The translations under genes and the position numbers were made by a program. A stretch of 49,455 nucleotides of DNA, from assembly GCA_043747745.1 (NCBI GenBank), contig JAYTOP010000001.1, forward strand, positions 1-49,455, read 5' to 3'. How positions within the stretch are numbered: the first letter of the stretch is position 1; every line of letters starts with the position of its first letter. Source of the DNA: SZAS-103 sp043747745 (GTDB lineage: Bacteria > Pseudomonadota > Gammaproteobacteria > Xanthomonadales > Xanthomonadaceae). Below, piece by piece: positions 8,523 through 17,474 of the stretch. The notes beneath the pieces were generated by a model. It was not told the DNA's origin and ran no database searches. It saw only the letters and a program-made list of their open reading frames with translations.

Positions 8523-10999
8523 TGCTGGTTGTCCTGCGGCTGCGCGGGCGGAGTTGCAGATGGTTGCTGTTGCGATGGCTGCGACGCTGGCGACTGGGAG
8601 TCGATCGGGCCGCCTTGATCGTCGCTTGGCACCGGCATTGTGCCGAGTTCAGGATTGCTGTCGTCGGTGTTCGGCACGCGTATCCAGCCCTGCTCGTCGG
8701 CAGGCGTCGCAGCGGCGTCGCACGGCGCAGGGCCGGTCGGCGCGAAGCCCTGCACGAATGCGAAACGTCGCGCACCCGGGCAGCTCGCATCGACACTCAA
8801 CAATTGCGCAGGACTGATCCACGCCCATTCCATGCCCTTATCGCCGACGACCAACGGCGTGCTCGGCAGTTTCTTGAACAACGCCGCCCATACGCGCATC
8901 GCGCCTGTCGCACCGTACAGGCCGGTCTCTGCGTTCTGGTCGTTGCCGACCCAGATCACCGCAAGATGCGATCCGGTGAATCCGGCGAACCAGCTGTCGC
9001 GGCTGTCGTTGCTGGTGCCGGTCTTGCCAGCGGCCTGCAGAAACCCGAGTCCGTCGGATTGCAACGCATGCGCGGTACCTGCGATGACGACCTGTTGCAT
9101 CGCCAGCGTGACCAGCCGTGCAGCGAGTGCATCGCCGGCTTGTGCGACAGCCGGCTTGCTGTCGTAGCGCTTGACCAGCGCGCCATGCGCATCCAGCACG
9201 CCACGCACCGCATGCAACGGCTGCACTTCGCCACCGGATGCGAGGAACTGATACAGCTGCGCCATCGCGAACGGCGTCTGATCGACTGCGCCGAGGATCA
9301 ACGACGGATTCGGTTCGGCGTCGATGCCCGCGAGGACCTTGATGATCTTCGCGACACGCTCGACCTGCACATCCATGCCGACCCGCACCGTTGCCTGGTT
9401 GTACGACTGCGCAAGCGCATCGATCAGGCGCACCTGGCCATGGCTGCGTCCATCGGAATTGGATGGCGACCAGCTCTTGCCGTTCGGCTGGGTCACGGTG
9501 ACCGGCGCATCGTCGAGCACGGTCGCAAGCGAATACTTGCCGGGCTGTGCGAGAGCCAGCAAGTACACGAACGGCTTGAGCAACGAACCGACCGGGCGCT
9601 GCGCATCGAGCGCGCGATTGAATCCCGGCTCGGTCGGATCGCGACTGCCGACGACCGCAAGCACGTCACCATCGCGCACGTCGGTGACCACGAGGCCGCC
9701 TTCGAGCGATGGGCCTTTCTTGCGTTGCGCCTTGTCGAGCGCGGCCTGCAATGCCTGTTCGGCATCGATCTGCGCGGCGGGATCGAGCGTGCTGTGGATA
9801 ACCAGCCCGGCGCCCTTGAGGCTGTCGGCCGGATAATCGGTCTGCAACTGCCGACGCACCAGGTCCACGAAAGCCGGGTAGCGGTTGGTGACGATGCCCG
9901 GATGCGCGCTGATGCCGAGCGGCGCGGTCTTCGCGCGATCGGCTTCGGCGGCGGAGATCAGACCGGTCTCGACGAACTCGCCGAGCACCACGTTGCGGCG
10001 CTGCAGCGCGCGATCGGGATAGCGGCGCGGATCGTAGTACGACGGGCCTTTGATGAGCCCGATCATCAACGCGATGTCCTCGGTCGGCAGCGCCCCGAGC
10101 GGGCGTCCGAACCAGAACTGCGAGGCCGCCGCGACGCCGTGGATCGACTGGCTGCCGGCCTGCCCCAGATAGACCTGGTTGAGGTAGGCCTCGAGGATCG
10201 TCTGCTTGTCGAACCGCGACTCGATGATGATCGCGTACGCAGCCTCGTTGATTTTGCGCTTCAGGCTGCGTTCGTTGGTCAAGAACAGGCCACGCACGAG
10301 TTGCTGTGTCAGCGTGCTGCCGCCCTGGCGCATCTCGCGTTCGCGCGCATTGACCCACATCGCACGCAGGATGCCCATGAAGTCCACGCCGTGGTGGCTC
10401 TTGAAACCACGATCTTCGACCGCCTGCAATCCGCTGACCAGCAATGGCGGCACCTCGGCGGCGCGCACTAGCTGGCGCTCTTCCTGGCTCGCGCCGTACA
10501 AGGCCGCGATCCGCGCCGGATCGAGCGCGACCGATTTCAGCGACTGGCCGCCTGAGTCCTTGATCGATGCCACGTTGCCCGCGCTGAACTGCACATCGAT
10601 CCTGCCCGCAGCGACCGGCCCGCCGATATCGGCAAAACCGCGGCTGCTGATGTGGAAACGGTCGCCATCGCGCGCGTAAGTGCCCGGATCGTTGCCGACT
10701 CCATCGTTGCGGTAGCTTGATGCAGCAAGCTCCAGAGAAAGGGTTGGCGCGTCCATCCGCTGCCCCGGCGCGAGCTTGAGCGGCTGTGCGTACACCGTGG
10801 TCGGCACCTGCCATTGCAGCGACCCGAACTTGGCGCGCACCTCACCATCGAGCACCCACAGGTACGGGGCTGCGAATCCGACCAACAGACCGAAGCCGGC
10901 GAGCGCCAGATAGACCAGCCAACGACGCCACGAGCGCCTCGGCGCTTCGTCGTCGTCATCCTCATCTTCGTCGTCGACATCGTCGTCTTTGCGACCCAT
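8519..10999 (-). CDS. mrcB: Bifunctional penicillin-binding protein 1B
   Basis: Class A PBP that polymerises and crosslinks peptidoglycan. The 826-residue product has an acidic cytoplasmic start (a run of D/E), one transmembrane helix (about 25-45), a UB2H-like domain (VPTTVYAQPLKLAPGQ), a GT51 domain with EDRGFKSHHGVDFMG, GGSTLTQQLVRG and ILEAYLNQVYLGQ, and a transpeptidase with GSLLKPF (SxxK), QSYNQA (SxN-like) and KTGTSND. The C-terminal tail is Pro/Gln-rich. ATG 10999 is preferred over the earlier opening at 11080 because GGGAG lies directly upstream and residues before it are non-homologous. It heads the minus-strand operon and is divergent from the glycosyltransferase at 11116. Confidence 0.96.
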   Translation of the reverse strand: MGRKDDDVDDEDEDDDDEAPRRSWRRWLVYLALAGFGLLVGFAAPYLWVLDGEVRAKFGSLQWQVPTTVYAQPLKLAPGQRMDAPTLSLELAASSYRNDGVGNDPGTYARDGDRFHISSRGFADIGGPVAAGRIDVQFSAGNVASIKDSGGQSLKSVALDPARIAALYGASQEERQLVRAAEVPPLLVSGLQAVEDRGFKSHHGVDFMGILRAMWVNAREREMRQGGSTLTQQLVRGLFLTNERSLKRKINEAAYAIIIESRFDKQTILEAYLNQVYLGQAGSQSIHGVAAASQFWFGRPLGALPTEDIALMIGLIKGPSYYDPRRYPDRALQRRNVVLGEFVETGLISAAEADRAKTAPLGISAHPGIVTNRYPAFVDLVRRQLQTDYPADSLKGAGLVIHSTLDPAAQIDAEQALQAALDKAQRKKGPSLEGGLVVTDVRDGDVLAVVGSRDPTEPGFNRALDAQRPVGSLLKPFVYLLALAQPGKYSLATVLDDAPVTVTQPNGKSWSPSNSDGRSHGQVRLIDALAQSYNQATVRVGMDVQVERVAKIIKVLAGIDAEPNPSLILGAVDQTPFAMAQLYQFLASGGEVQPLHAVRGVLDAHGALVKRYDSKPAVAQAGDALAARLVTLAMQQVVIAGTAHALQSDGLGFLQAAGKTGTSNDSRDSWFAGFTGSHLAVIWVGNDQNAETGLYGATGAMRVWAALFKKLPSTPLVVGDKGMEWAWISPAQLLSVDASCPGARRFAFVQGFAPTGPAPCDAAATPADEQGWIRVPNTDDSNPELGTMPVPSDDQGGPIDSQSPASQPSQQQPSATPPAQPQDNQQ

Positions 11000-11115
11000 T
11001 GCATCTCCCGAATTCCTGACGCGAAGTTTAACGCTTTCACCGCCAAGGCCGTCGCAATCTGTCGCGGCAGCGGGGCGCACGGTAATCTAGCCAGCTATTC
11101 CTGTTCGGCCTCTGA

Positions 11116-14100
11116 ATGACATCCCCGCCCGAACCCCTGCTCTGCCTATGGAGCGCGCGCATCCCGCAGCCGGATCGCATCGCTGCGTGGCGCTCGATGC
11201 TGCCGCCCGATACGCTCATTGTGGTCGCTGCGCATTCGGCTTGCGAAGACGCGGATTGGCTGGACTGCGCGGGCGATCCGCTGTCCGCATTGCACGCGGT
11301 TGCGCAGGCGCATCCGCAACGCGACGTGGTGCTGGCCGATTTCGATGCGCGGTTGCCGGACGACGGCTGGAGACGACTGATCGATGCGGCTGCGGCACAG
11401 CCGAGGATCGCGGTGCTTTCCGCGCTCGGCGGCGCTGTCGCCGCACTGGATGTCCTGCCTGGCATCGACACCGATGCCTCCGAACATGCGACGGGGTTTT
11501 GCCTGGCCTATGGCGAGCGTGCGCTGTTCGCGACGACGCTGTGGTCGCCGGGGCTGAGCTATTGGCGCAGCAGCGCATTGCGCGAGGCCGCCCGCGTGCG
11601 CACCGATGCGTTGCCGGAAACCGTGCAAGGGGCCGTATTCGGCAACCTGTATGCGGCATCGCCGTGCGCCGCTGGATTCCCAGCGGAAGCACCATTGCCG
11701 GTCCGCACATTGCGGGCGCGGCTTGCTTCGATCGCAGCAGCGCCAGGCTGGCACCCGCGCGGGCGAGCGGTCGTGCTGCACGTCCTGCATGGCTGGGGCG
11801 GCGGCGCGGAACATTTCGTGCGCGACATGCTGCGGGCCGACACCGATCGCGCCCATCTGGTGTTGATCGCACGCAGCGATCCCGCAGCGCAGACGCATGG
11901 CTGCGCACTCGCCCTGCACCACGATCTCGACGCAGCGCCGCTGGGTAGCTGGCCGCTGGCGCTGCCGATCGTGGATACGGCGTTGCGTTCGCCGGAATAC
12001 GTTGCGGTGCTTGCGCAGGTGATCCGCGACTGGAACGTCGGCGCGATCCTGGTGTCGTCGTTGATCGGTCACAGCCTCGACGCGCTGCGCACAGGCCTGC
12101 CGACTGCGGTCTGCACCCACGATTACTATCCCTTGTGGCCAATCCTGCATGCCGATTTCGGCGATCCGCAAACCGTCTGGAACGATGCCGCTGTGCGCGC
12201 AGCGATGGTACGGCACGATCCGCGCTCGCCGCTGCAACTGCGCGATGCCGATCACTGGATTGCGTTGCGCAGCGCCTATGTCGCGGCATTGCTGGTGGCG
12301 CGCGCGACGATGGTGTCGCCATGCGCCAGTGTCGCCGCGAACCAGCAGCGGATCGCACCGCCGCTCGCTGCGCTCGACTGGCGCACGATTCCGCACGGAG
12401 TTTCCGGCTGGCCCGATGCCAGCGTGGGACATCGCATGCGAGCAACCATTGCAGCGACTCCGTCCGATGCCGCGCATCCGCTGCGCGTGCTCGTCCTCGG
12501 ACGCGTGCAGGGAGGCAAGGGCGAACAATTGCTTGACGCACTGCTTCGACTACTGCCCGAAGGCGTCGAACTCGTGCTGCTCGGTGCTGGCGCAGCCGCA
12601 ATGCGCTGGTTCGGCCACGGCCGCGTGCATGTAGCGCTGGATTACGACCTCCGAGATTTGCCGATTCTGGTTGCGCAACTGCGTCCCGATCTCGCGCTGT
12701 TGCCGGTCTCGGTCAGCGAAACCTGGAGCTACACGTTGAGCGAGCTGTGGTCACTCGACGTGCCTGTGCTGGCGACCCGCATCGGCAGCCTTGCCGAACG
12801 CATCGTGGATGGCGTCAGCGGGTTGCTGGTCGCACCGAATGCAAACGCAATTGCGGAACGGTTGCTCGCGTTGCGCGATGATCGCTCGTCGTTGCTTGCG
12901 TTGCGTGCCCCGCCACTGCCCGATCTGCAGTCGATGACATTGCAATGGCGCGCAGCATTGCCGGCACTCGCGCAACCTGCCGCACCGATTCTGGCCGCCA
13001 GTCCCGAACGTCTGCGCATGCTGGCGACCGAGCTCGACTTGTCCACTGCACGCGCAAAACTTGCCGGTCTGTCCGCATTGCTCGTCGCACGCCAGGAAGA
13101 ACTGGATCGACGTGCAGAATGGGGCTTCGATCTGGACCGGCAGGTACAACAAACGGCCGCAGCAATGACCGAAGCGCAACACACGCTGGAGCAGACACGC
13201 ATCGTATTCGACCAGACCCGCATCGAACTCGACCAGACTCGCGTCGCGTTTGGCCAGACCCGCATCGAACTCGAGCAGGCGCGCGTTGCGTTTGACCAGA
13301 TCCGCATCGAACGCGACCAGGCACGCGTCGCACTCGACCAGCAATCCACGCGGGTCGCCACACTCGAAGCGAACCTGCGCCAGCAGAACGCGGATGCATT
13401 GCATCTTCAACACCAGTTGCACGAACAGCACGCTTTGTATCAGTCCGATTGTCGCGATCTCACGCTGCAGCGCGATGTCGCCTTGCAGCAGCGCGATCGC
13501 CTGCAGGCGCAGATCGAAGCCTTGCTGCGCAGCCAGTCGTGGCGACTGATGAAACCCTTGCGATGGTTGCGTCGCGGGATCACCGGCGTACTCGTGCGCG
13601 CTCAGTTCGTCTGGAAACGCTCGGGCAACGCCTTGACGCGCACGACTGCAAGCCTGCGCCGGCGCGGCCTGCGTGGCACCATCGCGCGTGCGCAGCAGGA
13701 ACTGCGCGGCCCTGTCATTGCACCGACGCAAGCTCCACAGGTGCCTGCAGCGGACGCATTCGTGCCGTTTGCGCTGGCATGCGCAGATCGACCGGTCGCA
13801 AGCATCGTGGTCCCGGTCTATAACCATTTCGAACACACCTTGACCTGCTTGCGCGCATTGGCCGCATCCGGCGATGCGACCGGCTTCGAGGTCATCGTTG
13901 TCGATGACGCATCGTCCGACGAAACCGCGCAATGCATGCGCGAGATCGCGGGCGTTCGCTATCACCGCAATGCGCAGAACCTCGGCTTCATCGGCGCCTG
14001 CAATGCCGGTGCGGCGCTCGCGCGCGGCGACTATCTTGTGTTCCTCAACAACGACACTGCGGTGCAACCGGGCTGGCTCGATGCACTGATCGGCACCTTC

Positions 14101-15672
14101 GATGCGCATCCGCGCGCGGGACTGGTCGGCGCGAAGCTCGTGTATCCCGATGGCCGCCTGCAGGAAGCCGGCGGGATCGTTTTCAGCGATGCGTCGGGCT
14201 GGAACTACGGGCGCTTCGACGATCCTGCAGCACCGGCCTACAACCATGTGCGCGAAGCCGATTATTGCTCCGGCGCAGCGATCGCGTTGCCACGTGCGTT
14301 GTTCGAGAAGCTGGGCGGTTTCGATGCGTTGTACACACCTGCCTATTACGAGGACACCGACCTCGCGATGAAGGTGCATGCAGAAGGCTTGCAGGTGTTG
14401 TATCAACCGGCATCGACCGTCGTGCATTTCGAGGGCGTCACCTCGGGCACCGATACCGGTTCCGGCATCAAGGCCTACCAGGTCGCGAACCAGAAGAAAT
14501 TCCTCGCGCGCTGGCGCGACAATCTCGCTGCGCATCCACAGGCGGGCGGCGATATCCGTCGCGCCAGCGACCACCGCGCGACGCGGCGCGTGCTGGTGAT
14601 CGATGCATGCACGCCGATGCCGGATCGCGACTCGGGTTCGTTGCGCCTGATCAACCTGCTGGAGCTGTTGCGCGAAGAAGGCTGCGCGGTCGATTTCTTC
14701 GCCGACAACCTGCTGCACGACGGCCGCTACACCGAAGCGCTGCAGCAACTCGGCGTGCAGGCGTGGTGGAATCCGTGGATTCGTGATGTACCCGGATGGT
14801 TCGCCGAGCATGGCGCGCTGTTCGATACGATCATTGTCAGCCGCCACTACGTCGCCAGCAATTACCTTGCGCTCGCGCGCCGCTATGCGCCGCAGGCGCG
14901 CTTCGTGTTCGACACCGTGGATCTGCATTACCTGCGCGAGCAACGCGAGGCCGAAATCGCGGATGATCCATCGCGCATGCGCACCGCGCAGCAGACCCGC
15001 GAGCGCGAACTCAAGCTGATCCGCGAGTCCGACCTCACCTTGGTCGTGAGTCCGGTCGAGCAAGTCCTGCTCGCGCGCGAAGCGCCAGGCGCTGCGGTCG
15101 AGGTGCTGTCGAACGTGCACCGCGCGAAAACGCAGCACGCCGGCTTCGATGGCCGCAAGGACATCGTCTTCGTCGGCGGCTATCGGCACCCACCGAATGT
15201 GGATGCCGCGCTGTGGATGGCGCGCGAGATTTTCCCGCTGATCCACGCACGCCGCGACGACATCGTGCTGCACCTGATCGGCAGCGATGCCACTGATGAA
15301 GTCTTGGCGTTGGACGAATTGCCCGGCGTGCGCGTGCATGGTCATGTGCCGGATCTTGATCCCTACATGGACGGTTGCCGGATCGGCCTCGCACCGCTGC
15401 GCTACGGCGCCGGCGTGAAGGGCAAGGTCAACCTGAGCATGGCGCATGGTCAGCCCGTGGTTGCGACGCCTGCGGCGGTCGAAGGCATGCATCTGCGCGA
15501 TGGCGTGGACGTGCTCGTCGGTGCGGATACGCAGGCCTTCGCCGACGCAGTGCTGCGTCTGTACGACGACCGCGTGTTATGGGACACGCTTGCGCACCAC
15601 GGCATCGAAAATGTCGAGCGGCATTTCTCGTTCGATGCGGCGCGCGAGGCGTTGCGGCGGGTGCTGGGCTAA
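11116..15672 (+). CDS. Giant three-module glycosyltransferase with coiled-coil linker
   Basis: A 1518-residue protein. Residues about 215-610 form a GT-B/GT4-like module (VVLHVLHGWGGGAEHFVRDM, then VLVLGRVQGGKGEQLLDALL and the SETWSYTLSELW donor-site helix). Residues about 675-800 are a coiled coil made of seven 7-residue repeats (DQTRIEL-like, 13189-13335). Residues about 892-1130 are a GT2 domain (SIVVPVYNH, IVVDDASSD, FLNNDTAVQPGW, YYEDTDLAMKV). Residues about 1155-1515 are a second GT4-like module (FDTVDLHYLREQRE, IVFVGGYRHPPNVDAAL, GVKGKVNLSMAHGQPVV). It probably builds a surface polysaccharide or O-antigen, adding several sugars in one chain. It stands alone, without sugar-nucleotide genes nearby, and ends against the heptamer array. 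The acceptor cannot be predicted. Confidence 0.88.
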   Translation: MTSPPEPLLCLWSARIPQPDRIAAWRSMLPPDTLIVVAAHSACEDADWLDCAGDPLSALHAVAQAHPQRDVVLADFDARLPDDGWRRLIDAAAAQPRIAVLSALGGAVAALDVLPGIDTDASEHATGFCLAYGERALFATTLWSPGLSYWRSSALREAARVRTDALPETVQGAVFGNLYAASPCAAGFPAEAPLPVRTLRARLASIAAAPGWHPRGRAVVLHVLHGWGGGAEHFVRDMLRADTDRAHLVLIARSDPAAQTHGCALALHHDLDAAPLGSWPLALPIVDTALRSPEYVAVLAQVIRDWNVGAILVSSLIGHSLDALRTGLPTAVCTHDYYPLWPILHADFGDPQTVWNDAAVRAAMVRHDPRSPLQLRDADHWIALRSAYVAALLVARATMVSPCASVAANQQRIAPPLAALDWRTIPHGVSGWPDASVGHRMRATIAATPSDAAHPLRVLVLGRVQGGKGEQLLDALLRLLPEGVELVLLGAGAAAMRWFGHGRVHVALDYDLRDLPILVAQLRPDLALLPVSVSETWSYTLSELWSLDVPVLATRIGSLAERIVDGVSGLLVAPNANAIAERLLALRDDRSSLLALRAPPLPDLQSMTLQWRAALPALAQPAAPILAASPERLRMLATELDLSTARAKLAGLSALLVARQEELDRRAEWGFDLDRQVQQTAAAMTEAQHTLEQTRIVFDQTRIELDQTRVAFGQTRIELEQARVAFDQIRIERDQARVALDQQSTRVATLEANLRQQNADALHLQHQLHEQHALYQSDCRDLTLQRDVALQQRDRLQAQIEALLRSQSWRLMKPLRWLRRGITGVLVRAQFVWKRSGNALTRTTASLRRRGLRGTIARAQQELRGPVIAPTQAPQVPAADAFVPFALACADRPVASIVVPVYNHFEHTLTCLRALAASGDATGFEVIVVDDASSDETAQCMREIAGVRYHRNAQNLGFIGACNAGAALARGDYLVFLNNDTAVQPGWLDALIGTFDAHPRAGLVGAKLVYPDGRLQEAGGIVFSDASGWNYGRFDDPAAPAYNHVREADYCSGAAIALPRALFEKLGGFDALYTPAYYEDTDLAMKVHAEGLQVLYQPASTVVHFEGVTSGTDTGSGIKAYQVANQKKFLARWRDNLAAHPQAGGDIRRASDHRATRRVLVIDACTPMPDRDSGSLRLINLLELLREEGCAVDFFADNLLHDGRYTEALQQLGVQAWWNPWIRDVPGWFAEHGALFDTIIVSRHYVASNYLALARRYAPQARFVFDTVDLHYLREQREAEIADDPSRMRTAQQTRERELKLIRESDLTLVVSPVEQVLLAREAPGAAVEVLSNVHRAKTQHAGFDGRKDIVFVGGYRHPPNVDAALWMAREIFPLIHARRDDIVLHLIGSDATDEVLALDELPGVRVHGHVPDLDPYMDGCRIGLAPLRYGAGVKGKVNLSMAHGQPVVATPAAVEGMHLRDGVDVLVGADTQAFADAVLRLYDDRVLWDTLAHHGIENVERHFSFDAAREALRRVLG
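13189..13335 (+). repeat. Seven in-frame 21-bp repeats coding for heptads
   Basis: Seven consecutive 21-bp units (starts 13189, 13210, 13231, 13252, 13273, 13294, 13315) encode variants of D/E-Q-x-R-I/V-x-x. The units alternate between an I-E-L and a V-A-F type, suggesting that a 42-bp pair was duplicated. The product is a coiled-coil segment between two glycosyltransferase modules. Confidence 0.85.
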
Positions 15673-15674
15673 GC

Positions 15675-15820
15675 GGGGAACGGGGAACGGGGAACGGGGA
15701 ACGGAAAAGCGAACTCCGATAGTGGTCTTGTCTTCTGTTCCATGTTCCCCGTTCCCCGTTCCCTGTTCCCCGTTCCCTGTTCCCCGTTCCCCGTTCCCTG
15801 TTCCGCGTTCCCCGTTCCCT
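15675..15820. repeat. GGGGAAC / GTTCCCC heptamer array between convergent genes
   Basis: Four perfect GGGGAAC units (15675-15702) are followed, after 34 other bases, by twelve units of the reverse complement (GTTCCCC with C, T or GC variants; 15737-15820). The two blocks are complementary, so either transcript can fold into a long hairpin. The array begins 2 bases after the glycosyltransferase stop and ends just before the stop of the opposing TPR gene. It may act as a bidirectional terminator or mRNA 3' stabiliser; similar heptamer clusters are known between genes in Xanthomonadales. Confidence 0.85.
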
Positions 15821-15825
15821 GTTTG

Positions 15826-17412
15826 TCAGTGCTTTCCACCGACGCGCGCCTGCTGCAGGCGCGTCAGCAATGCCGGAATCGCGGGATTGTTTGGGGCCCA
15901 ACGCTGGGCGGAACTGATCGCGCGTTGCGCATTGTCGAGCTCGCCCGCGCCGAGGCGTTCATCGGCCACCGCAAGCCAGCGTGCGGCGAGCGCCTGGCGC
16001 ATCGTGGGCAGCTGCGGATACGACGGTTGGGTCGCGATCAGCGCATCGAAGCAGGCTTCGGCGTGCGCGAGGCGATTGCCGGTCATCTCGCGCTGGTAGC
16101 ATGCGACCGCGGTGGCGGCGAACCGCTTGGTCGCCTCGATTACACGCGGATCGCCGGGCGCGATCGCGGACGCGGCGCGCAGTTTGTCGAACGCACTGTC
16201 GCCGGGCGGATCGACCAGTTCATCGCGCACGATCGCGTGATCGGCGGCGGCCAGCAGATCGTCGACCGCCGCCTTGCTGGCTGCGGTCGGTATGCTCGCA
16301 TGATGCGCACGCGCCTGTTGCAGATGCTGCTCGGCGGCGCGCAAGGTCGGCAATTCCGGCGTCAATGCGCGTGCTTGCGCGAGTGCGGTCTCGGCTTGCG
16401 GAAAATCGAAATCGGCAGCCGCGCGATTGGCAGTTGCCACCAGCGCCTCGCCTGACGAGCGCAAGCCCGCGCGCGCGCGCGGATTGTCGGGCGTCGCCAC
16501 GAGCATCTTGCGATACGCCGCAACCGCTGTGTCGATACGCCCGGCGCGTAGATCGGCATCGGCAGCGTCGAGGACGTGCGCTTGCGCGTTCTGCTGTCGC
16601 TGCATCGCTTCGCCGAGACGCGCACGCGCCGCCGGCAAGTCCAGGTGCCCCGGATCGACCTCTGCCGCACGATCGACCAACTTCTGCGCGCCTGCGGTAT
16701 TGTCTTGCGCGAGCAACGCATCGATTCCGCCCAGCATGCGTGCGAGCAGCGCCTGTCGACGAGCGAGCACCACCACGTTGGAAGGCGCAGCGGACAATGC
16801 CTGCTGATAGCGCGCGAGCGCGCTCGCATCGCCATCGTCGAGATGACCTGTACGTTCCGCTGCATCGGCTTGAGCAAGCAGGCTCGAAAGCCGGTCGTCG
16901 CTGCTGTCGCCTTGCCGCAACGCATCCTCGACCGATTGCAGATCGGCGACCGGCGCTCCCAGCGAACGCGCGAGTTCCAGCGAATGGCGAGCGTCCTGCG
17001 GATGCTGCGCCCTGAGCGCGGCCTGCGCCTGCGCAAGCGCCGCAGAGCCGACGCGCACCAGTCCTTCGCGCGCTGCTAGATTGTCGGGGTCGCGCGCCAG
17101 CACGGCCTGATACAACTCACGCGCACCGTGTCCATCGGACGATGTCAGGCGATTCGCATGCAAGGCGATGGCGGCCTGTTGCATCAGGTGCGCCTGCTGC
17201 AGCGTTGGCGCCAGCCACGCACCGAGCGCATCGCGCGAGCGATACAGCGTGAACGTCGACGCGATCACGACGATCGCTGCGACCAGCCAAGGCCAGCGAC
17301 GAGGCCTGCGCTGCATGGCCTGGTTGTCGCGTTGCGATACGACTGCAGGACGCGCGTCGATGCGCTCGAGATCGGCCAGCGCACCAAGTTTCGGCTCGTG
17401 GCGTTCGCTCAT
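15826..17412 (-). CDS. Membrane-anchored TPR-like protein, unknown function
   Basis: A 528-residue protein with a short cytoplasmic start (MSERHEPKLGALADLERI), one transmembrane helix (about residues 40-58, WPWLVAAIVVIASTFTLY) and a long periplasmic part made of Ala-rich helical repeats: ALARDPDNLAAREGL, ALAQAQAALRA, MLVATPDNPRARAGL and similar A-x-x-A-P-x-N/D units, typical of degenerate tetratricopeptide repeats. No enzyme motif is present. ATG 17412 is taken in preference to the open frame at 17460 because the more upstream residues add nothing. It lies 62 bases downstream of relA on the same strand, so it may be co-transcribed with it. The stop codon abuts the heptamer array. Confidence 0.75.
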   Translation of the reverse strand: MSERHEPKLGALADLERIDARPAVVSQRDNQAMQRRPRRWPWLVAAIVVIASTFTLYRSRDALGAWLAPTLQQAHLMQQAAIALHANRLTSSDGHGARELYQAVLARDPDNLAAREGLVRVGSAALAQAQAALRAQHPQDARHSLELARSLGAPVADLQSVEDALRQGDSSDDRLSSLLAQADAAERTGHLDDGDASALARYQQALSAAPSNVVVLARRQALLARMLGGIDALLAQDNTAGAQKLVDRAAEVDPGHLDLPAARARLGEAMQRQQNAQAHVLDAADADLRAGRIDTAVAAYRKMLVATPDNPRARAGLRSSGEALVATANRAAADFDFPQAETALAQARALTPELPTLRAAEQHLQQARAHHASIPTAASKAAVDDLLAAADHAIVRDELVDPPGDSAFDKLRAASAIAPGDPRVIEATKRFAATAVACYQREMTGNRLAHAEACFDALIATQPSYPQLPTMRQALAARWLAVADERLGAGELDNAQRAISSAQRWAPNNPAIPALLTRLQQARVGGKH

Positions 17413-17474
17413 CGGAGATGGAAAACCGGTTGCATCGGCCAAGGATAACAGCCGCGCCACAGCGCCAAGTCAGC

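Noticed and set aside
8441..10471. 676-codon plus-strand frame across mrcB
   Set aside because: Arg-rich, without motifs, opposite a fully conserved PBP1B; shadow frame.
12751..15492. 913-codon open frame antisense to the glycosyltransferase
   Set aside because: Its translation is Arg/His/Gln-rich with no domain character, and it mirrors the codon bias of the real gene on the other strand; a shadow frame of high-G+C coding DNA.
15675..15820. CRISPR or phase-variable coding repeat
   Set aside because: Heptamers are directly adjacent, without spacers, and lie outside both coding frames.
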